DNA of 64,000 nt from VRUE01 sp963712595 (GTDB taxonomy: Bacteria; Actinomycetota; Thermoleophilia; Solirubrobacterales; 70-9), in the NCBI GenBank assembly GCA_963712595.1, contig CAVQIM010000003.1, positions 186,001 to 250,000 of the forward strand, read 5' to 3'. The translations under genes were made by a program, and so were the position numbers. The notes beneath the pieces were generated by a model. It was not told where the DNA came from. It ran no database searches and saw nothing but the letters and a program-made list of their open reading frames with translations. The number at the start of each line of letters is the position of its first letter. Positions within the stretch are counted from its first letter, which is position 1. Positions 25,912 to 34,721 of this stretch are shown here, piece after piece.

Positions 25912-26275
25912 CACCCACGTTGCCCTTTGGCTCTACGCAGGCCTGTCCGAGCGACTCCCCCAATCCGCTCGAAGCCTTATCGCCGAACGACAGCCGCGCG
26001 TCTCCCCACTGGTGGAGCTGGAGCTGGCCTATATGCACGAAATCGGGCGGGCTCGAGATCCCGTGCTGGTCATGCTCGCCGCGCTGCGCCAGAGCATTGG
26101 CCTGGAGGTCGCCGACGTCTCCCTCGCCGAGCTGGCGCATACGGCAATTGACCTCACCTGGACTCGCGATCCCTTCGACCGGCTGATCGCCGCGCAGGCG
26201 ATCGTTACCGACGTGCCGCTGGTTACCGCGGATCGCTCGATTCTCGACAACCTGCCCCTCGCGAGGTGGGACTGA
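25898..26275 (+). CDS. PIN-domain toxin with likely CTG start
   Basis: 125 residues if translation begins at CTG 25898, which has GGAG exactly seven bases upstream (25887-25890). No ATG, GTG or TTG exists before GTG 26012, and that start would remove the first catalytic Asp. From CTG the protein opens MILIDTHVALWLYAG with D5 in place; E40 is in PLVELELAY, and acidic residues follow in RDPFDRLIAAQA and VTADRSIL. It overlaps the antitoxin by 14 bases. An RNase toxin in this family; an ATT start at 25907 is less likely. Confidence 0.8.
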   Translation: MILIDTHVALWLYAGLSERLPQSARSLIAERQPRVSPLVELELAYMHEIGRARDPVLVMLAALRQSIGLEVADVSLAELAHTAIDLTWTRDPFDRLIAAQAIVTDVPLVTADRSILDNLPLARWD

Positions 26276-26289
26276 CCCCACCGGACCAC

Positions 26290-27249
26290 TCAGGCCGCAA
26301 GTGGCCTGAAGGAACGGCGGTAGGCGGTGGGGGTCGTCGCGGTGACGCGGCGAAAGTGGTCGCGCAGGGAGGCGGCGGTGCCGAAGCCCGAGCGCCAGGC
26401 GACCTCGTCGATCGGCAGGTCGGACTCCTCGAGCAGGCGGCGGGCCTCCTGCACCCGCCTGGCCAGCAGCCAGCGCAGCGGCGTCGTGCCGGTCTCCTCG
26501 CGGAAGCGGCGGGCGAAGGTGCGGGGGCTGACCCCTGCGTGGCCGGACATCGCGGCGACGTCGAGGGGCTGGTCGAGCCGCTCCACCGCCCAGCGCCGCG
26601 TCGCCTCCAGCGTGCCCGAAGCGATCGAGTCGGGGCCGCCCGGGCGCTCGATGAACTGTGCTTGGCCGCCCTCGCGGTGGGGCGGGGCGACCATGTGGCG
26701 GGCAACCCGCTCGCCCACCGCGGCGCCGCAGTCCTTGCGGATTGCGTGCAGGCTGAGGTCGATGCCGGCGCTGAGGCCAGCCGAGGTCATCACCTCACCC
26801 TCGTCGACGTAGAGCGCGGCGGCATCGACGTCGACCTGAGGGAACTGGCTCGCAAGCGCGTCGGTGAACGCCCAGTGCGTGGTGGCGCGGCGCCCGTCGA
26901 GGAGACCGGCGTGGGCGAGGGCGAAGGCCCCCGTGCAGACGGAGAGCGCGCGAGCGCCGCTGGAAACTGCCTCTCGCAGCGCCTCGACCGCCTCCTCCGG
27001 AGGGCGCGAGAAGACGTCGCGATAGGCGGGCACGACCACGGTGTCTGCCCGCGCGAGAGCCGTTAGATCGCCCTGGGGCGTGACCTCGAACCCACTCGTC
27101 GTCGCCAGCGCCCGACCGTCGGGAGAGCAGGTCGAGAACTCGTACAGCGGCGTGCCCTCGGAGCTCACCGCCAGGCCGAACGCCTGCGCCGGCGCCGTCA
27201 GGTCGAAGGCGACCAAGTCGGGAAGGCAGAGCGCGACCACCCGGTGCAT
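26290..27249 (-). CDS. GlxA-type AraC regulator with DJ-1/PfpI domain
   Basis: 319 residues. The first 190 are a DJ-1/PfpI fold, with LSVCTGAFALAHAGLLDGRRATTHW around the nucleophile-elbow Cys. The last 110 are an AraC pair of helix-turn-helix motifs: LDVAAMSGHAGVSPRTFARRFREETG and then PIDEVAWRSGFGTAASLRDHFRR. GlxA-type regulators often sense small metabolites. It faces a DJ-1 enzyme gene across a 70-base gap and probably controls it (inference). TAGATT lies six bases before the ATG. Confidence 0.9.
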   Translation of the reverse strand: MHRVVALCLPDLVAFDLTAPAQAFGLAVSSEGTPLYEFSTCSPDGRALATTSGFEVTPQGDLTALARADTVVVPAYRDVFSRPPEEAVEALREAVSSGARALSVCTGAFALAHAGLLDGRRATTHWAFTDALASQFPQVDVDAAALYVDEGEVMTSAGLSAGIDLSLHAIRKDCGAAVGERVARHMVAPPHREGGQAQFIERPGGPDSIASGTLEATRRWAVERLDQPLDVAAMSGHAGVSPRTFARRFREETGTTPLRWLLARRVQEARRLLEESDLPIDEVAWRSGFGTAASLRDHFRRVTATTPTAYRRSFRPLAA

Positions 27250-27255
27250 GGCAGA

Positions 27256-27261
27256 AATCTA
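27256..27261 (-). promoter_or_regulatory. Leaderless -10 element of the GlxA-type gene
   Basis: On the minus strand TAGATT is followed by TCTGCC and the ATG at 27249, a six-base gap. It is the same hexamer and spacing as at 13627. Confidence 0.5.
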
Positions 27262-27319
27262 GCGGATGTTGGCAATCCTGCCACTGGAAACGCCGGTGGC
27301 GCGGCGCGATGCTTCCCCA

Positions 27320-27979
27320 ATGCAGATTGCGATCCTCATCTTCGACAAGCTCACCGCCCTCGACGCGATCGGCCCCTACGAGGTGCTGCGCTCCGTGCCC
27401 GGCTGGGAGGTCAAGTTCGTCGGGCCCGAGAAGGGACCGGTGCGCACCGACAGCGGCGCCCTCGGGCTCCACGCCGACTACTCGCTCGAAGAGGTGACCG
27501 AAGCCGACATCGTCCTCGTCGGCGGCGGCGAGGGCAACCGCCCGCTGCTGACGGACGAGGCGGTGCTCTCCTGGCTGCGACAGATCGACGAGGGAAGCAA
27601 ATGGACGACCTCGGTATGCACCGGCTCGCTGGTGCTCGGCGCCGCGGGCCTGCTCGAGGGCAAGCGGGCGACCGGCCACTGGCTCTTCCTCGAGCAGCTG
27701 CGCGAGTTTGGCGCCGATCCGGTCGGCGGACGCTTCGTCGAGGACGGCAAGACGATCACCGCCGCCGGCGTCTCTGCCGGGATCGACATGGCGCTGCACC
27801 TGGTTGGGCGGGAGGTGGGCCCCGAGCTGGCCCAAGCGGTTCAGCTCGGGATCGAGTACGACCCACAGCCCCCGTTCGACGCCGGCTCACCGGCAAAGGC
27901 GCCGCAGCAGATCGTCGAGACGGTCACCGCCGTCGCCGGCTCGACCGAAGAGTGGCTCGGAGCTACTCGCCGAGGCTGA
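27320..27979 (+). CDS. DJ-1/PfpI family protein (isonitrile-hydratase-like)
   Basis: 219 residues from the ATG at 27320. MQIAILIFDKLTALDAIGPYEVL, then VLVGGGEGNRP, then TTSVCTGSLVLGAAGLLEGKRATGHW put a nucleophilic cysteine at residue 100 in the elbow typical of InhA-like isonitrile hydratases. FVEDGKTITAAGVSAGIDMALHLV is also characteristic. Activity within the family varies (hydratase, glyoxalase, chaperone). It is divergent from the GlxA-type gene and ends 17 bases inside the convergent DUF1906 gene. Confidence 0.85.
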   Translation: MQIAILIFDKLTALDAIGPYEVLRSVPGWEVKFVGPEKGPVRTDSGALGLHADYSLEEVTEADIVLVGGGEGNRPLLTDEAVLSWLRQIDEGSKWTTSVCTGSLVLGAAGLLEGKRATGHWLFLEQLREFGADPVGGRFVEDGKTITAAGVSAGIDMALHLVGREVGPELAQAVQLGIEYDPQPPFDAGSPAKAPQQIVETVTAVAGSTEEWLGATRRG

Positions 27980-29345
27980 GCTCGACGGCGCGCACCGAGC
28001 GCGTGCCGGGGATCGCCACGAGCAGCTGCGCCTTGAGCAGGCCGCGATAGAGCAGGAGGGCACGACCACGCGCGTCAAGGGCCAGGCGGAAGGTGTGGGA
28101 CTTGCCGCCGGCGAGCCCGAAGGTACGGCGGCTGACAGCGATGCGCACGTTCCTGGTCGGGACGCCACGGCGCGAGCGCAGCGGCAGGGCGGCGTGGGTG
28201 CGCAGCGCGATCTGGCCCGGGCAGGTTTCTCCTTCGGCCCAGCCGCAGCGGACCCAGACCCGCAGCGTCGAGCCCGACTGCTTAACGTGCTTGACCGTGA
28301 GCGGCGGCAGCGCCGGGCGCGCGGGGGCGGCGCCGAGGCCCACCGTCGTCCCTTCGACGTAGTTGCTGTCGATGTTGATCGTGGTCAGGCCGTAGGTCTC
28401 GTTGTGCCCGCCGCGGTACTGGTGGATGCGGTCGTGGGTGTTCCAGGCGGTGCTCGGCAAGTAGGAATCGAGCGTGTTCTGAGCGCCGTTCCAGTTGGCG
28501 CTCCAGAGGTCGTCCGGAAGCACGTAGCTGCCGCCGACCGAACGGCCGATGTCGGCGATGCCGGAGGCGCTGGAGCTGTAGACGCCGGAGACGTAGCCGA
28601 GGGCGTGAAGCTCTTCGGTCCAGGCCGAGAGGAAGGTGAGCGTCGCCGCGCTGGCGCTCGAGGTCCGGGTGTAGGCCTCCATGTCGAAGTAGATCGGGCT
28701 GCCCGGGCCGATGCCGACCGCCTCGGCCTCGGCGACGGCGTCGAGGGCAGCTTCCTCCCCCTGCAGGGCCGCCTTGCTCGAGCTGATCTTGGCGCAGCTC
28801 CCGCAGCTGCTCCCCGGCGCCTGCAGGCCGACGTAGGTCGGGATCAGGCTCCAGCCCGCCGCCACCTGTTCGCCCACCCAGGTGGTGGTCAGGTTGGGCT
28901 GGGAACAGGCCCGGTTGGCGCCGCCGATGTAGACGCCGATCGCGCGATAGGGCGAGGAGGCCCAGGCCGCCATCGCCCGCGAGGAGGGCGCGGTGCAGGC
29001 GTCGAAGCCGAGGCCGGTGAAATCGTCGGAGCCGGTGACGGTCGCCGGGGCGGCGGCACTCGCCTGAGCCCGAGGGCGGGCGGCGGCGCCCGGATCGACC
29101 AGGATCGCCCGCCGAGGGCCCATCGCCCCCGCCGGACAACGCTGGTTAGGGCCGGGCGTCCCTAGATAGGCCGCGCGGCGATCGAGCCGCACGCACAGGC
29201 GCGGGTGCTCGGCGAGCCGGTAGACCGGCCAGCTCGATGGCACGTCGATTGCGCGACCGTCGAAGTGGACGGTCCGCGCAGCCGCGGGCGTGGCGGCGAG
29301 CGCAAGCAGGACGAGGCCCGCCAGAGCCGGACGGAACAGGCGCAT
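27963..29345 (-). CDS. Secreted DUF1906 (glycoside-hydrolase-like) protein
   Basis: 460 residues from the ATG at 29345. MRLFRPALAGLVLLALAATP is a signal peptide ending at AAA. After a linker, DDFTGLGFDACTAPSSRAMAAW begins the Rv2525c-like DUF1906 barrel; PIYFDMEAYTR (conserved acidic pair), AWTEELHALGYVSGVYSS and IDSNYVEG follow. The C-terminal 130 residues are beta-rich with CGWAEGETCPG. The family is related to GH25 lysozymes and is thought to act on cell-wall glycans; Rv2525c itself is a Tat substrate with unclear activity. Confidence 0.85.
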   Translation of the reverse strand: MRLFRPALAGLVLLALAATPAAARTVHFDGRAIDVPSSWPVYRLAEHPRLCVRLDRRAAYLGTPGPNQRCPAGAMGPRRAILVDPGAAARPRAQASAAAPATVTGSDDFTGLGFDACTAPSSRAMAAWASSPYRAIGVYIGGANRACSQPNLTTTWVGEQVAAGWSLIPTYVGLQAPGSSCGSCAKISSSKAALQGEEAALDAVAEAEAVGIGPGSPIYFDMEAYTRTSSASAATLTFLSAWTEELHALGYVSGVYSSSASGIADIGRSVGGSYVLPDDLWSANWNGAQNTLDSYLPSTAWNTHDRIHQYRGGHNETYGLTTINIDSNYVEGTTVGLGAAPARPALPPLTVKHVKQSGSTLRVWVRCGWAEGETCPGQIALRTHAALPLRSRRGVPTRNVRIAVSRRTFGLAGGKSHTFRLALDARGRALLLYRGLLKAQLLVAIPGTRSVRAVELSLGE

Positions 29346-29458
29346 ACCCGTCCAACCATTGCAGCCGGCGATCGATTCGCCCCAGCCCATCCCCGGCCTG
29401 CACCAACTTTTCCATCGAATCGATGGAGAGCTCGATTCAGGGCGAGGTCTCGAGCCGC

Positions 29459-31849
29459 TCAGCCCGCGGGGACGAGGTCCAGCTCGCGCCAGGGGCCCTC
29501 GCCGGCCATCGGCTGCGTCCTGCCCTCCAGCCAGTCGGCCTGGAGGTCGTCGTAATGGGGGCTGGCTGGGTGGCCGGACTGGCCGGTGAACATCTGCCAG
29601 CGCGAGCGCTCTGGTGCCGTCGGATCGGCGACCATGCGCCAACTCGGCGCCCAGACGGCTTTGTAGGGGTCGTTGGGGTCGTAGGCGATCTGGCTCACCG
29701 TCTCCTGGGCGCCGCCGGCTTTCAGCTTGCGGTTGAGCAGCCGGCGCAGCAGGGGGTTGGCTTCGCCGAGCGGGTGGGGGAACTCCATCTCGTGGACGTG
29801 GCCCCAGCGCCAACCCTCGGGGTCGGGGCCGAAGCGGTCGCTGAGATCGTCGAGGGCACCGCTCAGCGCTTCGAGGACGAGATCGTCCCAGGGCCTACCG
29901 ATCAGCTCCTCGTCGCCCTCCTCCCAGAGCTTCATCAGGTGCGAGTGCCAGCGCCAGGGGGAGGTGACATGGGGCGTGAAGCCATTGTCGGCGCGGTCGA
30001 GCCAGCGCTCGCAGAGGTCGCGGTCGCCGATCGAGGCGCGGGCTACCTCGCGCGCCAGCCTCAGCAGGAACGCCTGGTAGATCGTGCCCGCGATCGAGTC
30101 CGGGTCGAGCCGCCCGTCCCAGCTGCGCAGGCGCTCGATCGCGCTGAGCTCGCGCTGGCCCGCGGGTGAGAGGCGACCGAGCCTGCGCGCCGCCTCGATA
30201 CCGGGGATCGAGAAGTTGTCGGACTGCATCGCCTCGAAGTCCTCCAGGTCATGCTCGCTGCTCGCCCGCAGCATCTGCTCGATCCGCGCCGCGCGGAAGC
30301 CGTCCAACCACTCGCTGGTGATGTGGTGCGGGTACTCGTCGCCGACGATGCGGTTGTTGGCGGTGACGAGGAAGCCGCTCTCGGGATCGACGGTCTCCGG
30401 CAGCTCCTCGTAGGGGATCGTCCCCTCCCACTCGAACTCGCCGGTCCAGCCCGGCTTGGGCAGGTCGGGACAGCCGCCCTTGCGCAGCGGCAGGCGGCCG
30501 ATCAGCTTGTAGCCGATCGAGCCGTGGCGATCGGCCCAGATGATGTTCGAGACCGGCGCGCAGTGGCCGGCGAGCATGGCGATCAGATCGGCTCCGGAGC
30601 GGATCTCGTGCAGCTCGAACATTCCTTTGAAGGCGAAGGGCTGGTCGAGCGCCCCCCACCGCAAGGCGAGTGGTTCGGTGACATCGGCGCCGAGCGCCTC
30701 GTTGACGATCGGGCCATGGTGGGTGATGCGCACGTCGAGCACCTCGGGGGCGTCGCGGCCCTTCACCACGATCTCCTCCCGCACCACTTCCAGCGGGCGC
30801 CACTCGTCTTCGAAGAGGTACCGATCGCCCTCGATCCGCTCGATGAAGAGATCCTGGACGTCGGCCATCACGTTGGTGAAGGTCCAGCAAACGTCGTTGC
30901 TCTGCCCCATGTAGATGCCCGGCATGCCCGGCAGCGAGGCGCCGCGGACGAAGCGATCGCCGAGCGTGAGGCCAACCTGGTACCAGATGCCGGGCATGCT
31001 CGGGGGAAGATGCGGATCGCCGGCGATCAGCGGCGCTCCGGTGGCGCTGAGCTTGCCGGAGACGGCCCAGTTGTTGGAGCCGCTCGCCTCGGCGGCCAGC
31101 CCCATCGAGCGGCGCACGGCGTCGATCTGCTCGACGATCGCCAGCCCGTCCCCCGACCAGGCCTCCTGGGTGACGACCGGGTTGTCCGCGGGATAGCCGG
31201 GATCGAGCTTGGCCGCGAGCTCGGGGCCGAGCGCCCGCGCCATGTCGGCGCGCAGCAGCTCCCGCTCCCAGTTGGTCGAGAGACCGAAGGCGAGCAGCTT
31301 GCCGAGGCTGAGGATGTCCACCGGTCGCCACGGCTGCCACTCGAGGCGCAGCAGCTGCATCTCGAACGGCATCGCCTTGGCGCTCGCGGCGGCGGCGTTG
31401 ACTCCCTCGCAGAAGCGCTCCAGCAACGCCAGCACCTCGGGGTCGAGCGTCGCCGCCTCGCGTTCCGCCGTGCGGCGGATCCCCAGCATCCGCATCAGGC
31501 GGTCGATCGGCAACCCCTCCTCGCCGGCAATCTCGGCGAGGCGACCGGCGACGACGCGGCGGTAGAAGTCCATCTGGAAGAGCCGGTCCTGGCCGTGGCA
31601 GAAGCCCTCGGCGAACCAGATGTCGGCGGCGTGCTCGGCCTCGACGTGCGGCACCCCCCAGCGGTCACGGCGAACCCGCACCCGCCCCTCGAGCCCGTCC
31701 AGCGCGATCGTCCCTTTCTGCTTCGGCAGCGGGCGGCGCGCCAGCCAGTGCCAAGCGGCAGCGGTGGTCGCAGCCGCGATCCCGGTTCCCGCGGCTCCGA
31801 CGAGCAATCCCGTGCGCACCGCACCTCTTCCCTTGCGAGAACTCACCAC
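29459..31849 (-). CDS. Penicillin acylase family amidase
   Basis: 796 residues. An N-terminal hydrophobic segment (GLLVGAAGTGIAAATTAAAW) should anchor or export it. RDRWGVPHVEAEHAADIWFAEGFCHGQDRLFQMD is the conserved alpha-chain start. S258 in EASGSNNWAVSG is the Ntn nucleophile freed by autocleavage, and GDPHLPPSMPGIWYQVGL follows as in the beta chain. Substrates across the family include beta-lactams and acyl-homoserine lactones. It starts 9 bases after the MBL hydrolase gene, so they share a transcript. Confidence 0.93.
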   Translation of the reverse strand: MVSSRKGRGAVRTGLLVGAAGTGIAAATTAAAWHWLARRPLPKQKGTIALDGLEGRVRVRRDRWGVPHVEAEHAADIWFAEGFCHGQDRLFQMDFYRRVVAGRLAEIAGEEGLPIDRLMRMLGIRRTAEREAATLDPEVLALLERFCEGVNAAAASAKAMPFEMQLLRLEWQPWRPVDILSLGKLLAFGLSTNWERELLRADMARALGPELAAKLDPGYPADNPVVTQEAWSGDGLAIVEQIDAVRRSMGLAAEASGSNNWAVSGKLSATGAPLIAGDPHLPPSMPGIWYQVGLTLGDRFVRGASLPGMPGIYMGQSNDVCWTFTNVMADVQDLFIERIEGDRYLFEDEWRPLEVVREEIVVKGRDAPEVLDVRITHHGPIVNEALGADVTEPLALRWGALDQPFAFKGMFELHEIRSGADLIAMLAGHCAPVSNIIWADRHGSIGYKLIGRLPLRKGGCPDLPKPGWTGEFEWEGTIPYEELPETVDPESGFLVTANNRIVGDEYPHHITSEWLDGFRAARIEQMLRASSEHDLEDFEAMQSDNFSIPGIEAARRLGRLSPAGQRELSAIERLRSWDGRLDPDSIAGTIYQAFLLRLAREVARASIGDRDLCERWLDRADNGFTPHVTSPWRWHSHLMKLWEEGDEELIGRPWDDLVLEALSGALDDLSDRFGPDPEGWRWGHVHEMEFPHPLGEANPLLRRLLNRKLKAGGAQETVSQIAYDPNDPYKAVWAPSWRMVADPTAPERSRWQMFTGQSGHPASPHYDDLQADWLEGRTQPMAGEGPWRELDLVPAG

Positions 31850-31858
31850 ACTTGTGTA

Positions 31859-32581
31859 TCAGTTGGCCAGCCGGCCAGGAAGCTTGCCTTCACCCTCGAG
31901 CTTGTCGAGGTGGGCCTGCATCACCATCGCCGCGGCGGGTCGCAACTTGGCTGGGACGTCTTCCCAGGCCTCGGCCAGGAGAGCCTCGCGGGAGCGCTCG
32001 CCGCGGTCGAGAGCGGCCAGCAGGCGGCGCTCGCGCATCTCGCGGTGCTCGACGTACTCGCCCAGCTTCGCCGCCGGGTCCTCGACCCAGGGGCCGTGGC
32101 CTGGGCAGATCAGCTCGATCGGCTCGGCCTGCATGCGGCGCAGCGAGTCCATGTAGGCGGCGAGGGAACCGCCGTCCGGGGGGACGAAGGTCGAGCCAAT
32201 GCCGAGGACGAGGTCGCCGCTGAAGCAGACGGCGTCGGCGGTGAGGAAGCAGACGTGATCGGGGGCGTGTCCGGGGGTGGCGACCGCGCGCAGGCCGTTG
32301 TGCTCCTCGCCGTCGGCTGGCAGGACCGCGTCGACCCCGAGCCGGTCGGCGCCCGCGGCATGGTCGCCGTGGTTGTGGGTCAGGAGCACGAGGCCAATCC
32401 CGCCCCGCTCCTCAGCGGCTTCGCGAACGGCTTCCAGGTGGCTCTCGATGTCCGGTCCCGGATCGATCACCGTGCAGGGATCGGCGCCGTAGAGATAGGT
32501 GTTCGTCCCCTCCAGCGTCATCGCCCCCGGGTTGGGAGCGACGATCCTCAAAACCTCTGGGTGCCCTGGGGCCTGGTCCAT
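31859..32581 (-). CDS. MBL-fold metallohydrolase
   Basis: About 240 residues from the ATG at 32581 (MDQAPGHPEVLRIVAPNP); an ATG at 32605 lies inside an inverted repeat and is less likely. LLTHNHGDHAAGADRLG is the two-metal motif HxHxDH, with later ligands in ATPGHAPDHV, VCFSGDLVLG and CPGHGPWVEDP. The C-terminal helix region (REALLAEAWEDVPAKLRPAAAMVMQAHLDKLEGEG) matches LACTB2-like proteins. It may be a hydrolase of thioesters or nucleic acid; the substrate is unknown. Confidence 0.9.
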   Translation of the reverse strand: MDQAPGHPEVLRIVAPNPGAMTLEGTNTYLYGADPCTVIDPGPDIESHLEAVREAAEERGGIGLVLLTHNHGDHAAGADRLGVDAVLPADGEEHNGLRAVATPGHAPDHVCFLTADAVCFSGDLVLGIGSTFVPPDGGSLAAYMDSLRRMQAEPIELICPGHGPWVEDPAAKLGEYVEHREMRERRLLAALDRGERSREALLAEAWEDVPAKLRPAAAMVMQAHLDKLEGEGKLPGRLAN

Positions 32582-32598
32582 CACTCGATCACCGCGAG

Positions 32599-32636
32599 TC
32601 CGCATTTACCCGTCTTTATCGGGGGGTAAATGCGGA
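32599..32636. repeat. 13-bp perfect inverted repeat between pafBC and MBL gene
   Basis: TCCGCATTTACCC (32599-32611) and GGGTAAATGCGGA (32624-32636) flank a 12-base loop. The repeat is AT-richer than its surroundings and sits 5 bases after the pafBC stop. It could be a terminator of pafBC or an operator of the MBL gene; no T-run follows. Confidence 0.7.
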
Positions 32637-32640
32637 TTCG

Positions 32641-34692
32641 TCAGCCCGAGACCTCTTTGGCGATCGCCTCGCGAGCGTCCTCGGGCTCGAGCACGACGAG
32701 GTCGCCGGCGCCGCGCAGGATCTCCCGCACCAGCCATGAGGTCCCGGCGTAGGGAAGCTCGACGACGACGGCGCCGTCGGCCAGCTCCTCGACCACGGTG
32801 CGCTCCTCGCGCAGCCAGCGGGCCCGCTCGGGCGAGACCCAGACGCGGGCGACGTGCGCGGTCGGGACCTCGCCGTGGGTCATCCAGCCCTCGACCCCGG
32901 CGAACTCCTCGACCTCCGGGCGGGGCTCGAAGGTCTGCTTGGAGAGCGTCGCCTCCTTGACCCGGTCGAGCTTGAAGTGGCGGATGCCGTCTTTGGTCAG
33001 GTCGTAGCACTCGACGTACCAGCCCTCGCGCCCGTTCTCCAGCCGGTAGGGCTCGACCGAGCGTTTGGTGAACTGGTCCTCGTTCTCCTTGTAGTACTGG
33101 AGTTCGAGCACGCGGCTGGAGCCGATCGCCTCGTTGACGACGCGGGCGACCTCGGCGTCGCCGCCGCTGCCGGAGGCGATCTCGAGACCCTCCTCGGAAG
33201 GGTCGTGGCCGAGCGCCCGAACGATCTTGGCGCGGGCGCTCTGCAGACCGCCCTGGGGCAGGTGGTCGCCGAAGAGGTCGATCGCGGCGACCAGCGCCTT
33301 GGCCTCCAGCGGCAGCAGCCGCGCCGGGCGGGCGAAGTTGTCGCCGTAGGGCTCGGAGTCGACCTCGATCTCGTCGCCGATGACTTCGGCGTAGAGAACG
33401 TAGGTGCCGCCGCCGAAGTTGACCACGTTGAGCAGGTCGATGTCCTCCTGCAGCTCCTCGGCGCTGAGTTCGAGCCGCTGGCGCAGGTCGGCGACGCCGA
33501 GGCGCTCGCTCCCCTTGGCCGACTCGATCAGGAGGCCGGCGAGGGTGACGAGGCGGGCGAAGCGCTCGGGGCGGATCGCCGCCTCGCCGCGCCCGTTCGT
33601 GCGCGCCCGCCGTGGGGCCTCGCGCAGCGGCCGGTCGACCGTCTTCGCCGGCTCGAAGCCATTCTGGTGACGATCGTGGAGCAGCCCGAGACGGCTGTCC
33701 GCCTCCTCGCGCAGCTCGTCCGGGCCGAGCACCTGGGCGTTCTGGCGCCAGCGCAGCACCCAGGCGATCAGCTCGCGCGGCGATGCGTAGTCGGTCTCGA
33801 AGATCGCTCCTTTACCGGGCGCCCCGTCCGACTTGCGCGCCGGGCGCAGCTCGCCGTAGGCGCTGAAGTCGCGCTCGATCAGCCAGGCGATTCGCTCGCG
33901 GACGAAGATCGTCGCCCTGCCGCGGGTCTCCCCCAGCTGCCAGTCGGCGCGCTGGCCGTAGTCGCGGCGGTCGAAGTCCTCGGGCGGGTTGAAGTCGTGC
34001 TCGGCCTTGGATGCGTAGCCGACCTTGCCCTGGATGCGCGAGAGGCGGAAGACGCGCACCGCGTCGCGCTCGTGGGCGTAGCCGATCAAATAGAACTGGC
34101 CGCCGCGGAAGACCAGGTGGAAGGGGTCGACCTTGCGCTTCGTGGTCTCGTCGCGCTCCATCGTGTAGTAGGTGAACTCGATCGTCTTGCGGCGCGAGAT
34201 CGCGGTCTCGATCTTGGAGAGGCGCTGCGAGAGCTCGCGGCCCCCGGCCGAGGCGGTCATCGCCATCTCGACCGGGGCGCGCTCACCCTCCTTGAGCGGG
34301 TTGGGATGGCCCCAGGCGACCTGCTGCAGCGCCAGCCGCAGCGGCTCGGCGTAGGCGAAGCCGCCGTCGGTGAGCAGGGAGAGCGCCGTGCTCAGCGAGG
34401 CCAGCTCGTTGTCGTCGAACTCGATCGCGTCGAGGTAGAAGTTCTCCGGCGGCAACGAGTAGAGCTCGGCCTCGAAGAAGCCCTCGCCGGGCTTCTCCAC
34501 CCCGAGCTGTATGCCGAGGCTTTCCAGCTCGGCGCGGTCGGCGTAGAAACGGCGCGCGAAGGCGTCGTCGTTCATGTCGCTGTAGCCCTCCACCTCGCGC
34601 TTGATCTCGAGGGCCGAAACCGGCCTCCCCTGAGCCATCAGGAACGAGATCAGCGAGAGCTGGCGGATCAGCTTCTCGGTGTCCTTCGCCAC
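32641..34692 (-). CDS. pafBC: Fused PafBC-type WYL-domain transcription regulator
   Basis: 683 residues, twice the usual PafB or PafC. Each half has a winged helix followed by a WYL domain: TEKLIRQLSLISFLMAQGRPVS with IEFTYYTMERDETTKRKVDPFHLVFRGGQFYLIGY in the first, and FARLVTLAGLLIESAKGSERLG with LELQYYKENEDQFTKRSVEPYRL in the second. In mycobacteria the PafB-PafC pair activates most DNA damage genes; natural fusions are known in other actinobacteria. It begins at a GTG with TATCCT seven bases before, so it is probably leaderless. Confidence 0.93.
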   Translation of the reverse strand: MAKDTEKLIRQLSLISFLMAQGRPVSALEIKREVEGYSDMNDDAFARRFYADRAELESLGIQLGVEKPGEGFFEAELYSLPPENFYLDAIEFDDNELASLSTALSLLTDGGFAYAEPLRLALQQVAWGHPNPLKEGERAPVEMAMTASAGGRELSQRLSKIETAISRRKTIEFTYYTMERDETTKRKVDPFHLVFRGGQFYLIGYAHERDAVRVFRLSRIQGKVGYASKAEHDFNPPEDFDRRDYGQRADWQLGETRGRATIFVRERIAWLIERDFSAYGELRPARKSDGAPGKGAIFETDYASPRELIAWVLRWRQNAQVLGPDELREEADSRLGLLHDRHQNGFEPAKTVDRPLREAPRRARTNGRGEAAIRPERFARLVTLAGLLIESAKGSERLGVADLRQRLELSAEELQEDIDLLNVVNFGGGTYVLYAEVIGDEIEVDSEPYGDNFARPARLLPLEAKALVAAIDLFGDHLPQGGLQSARAKIVRALGHDPSEEGLEIASGSGGDAEVARVVNEAIGSSRVLELQYYKENEDQFTKRSVEPYRLENGREGWYVECYDLTKDGIRHFKLDRVKEATLSKQTFEPRPEVEEFAGVEGWMTHGEVPTAHVARVWVSPERARWLREERTVVEELADGAVVVELPYAGTSWLVREILRGAGDLVVLEPEDAREAIAKEVSG

Positions 34693-34699
34693 GGCTCGC

Positions 34700-34705
34700 A
34701 GGATA
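34700..34705 (-). promoter_or_regulatory. Leaderless -10 element of pafBC
   Basis: TATCCT on the minus strand is followed by GCGAGCC and the GTG at 34692 (seven bases). A plus-strand TAGTGT overlaps it (34704-34709), 12 bases before the divergent small gene. Confidence 0.5.
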
Positions 34706-34721
34706 GTGTGCGGCCAGCTCC

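Noticed and set aside
29412..29426. Palindrome CCATCGA-A-TCGATGG between two genes
   Set aside because: Short and close to chance for this base composition; no clear role.
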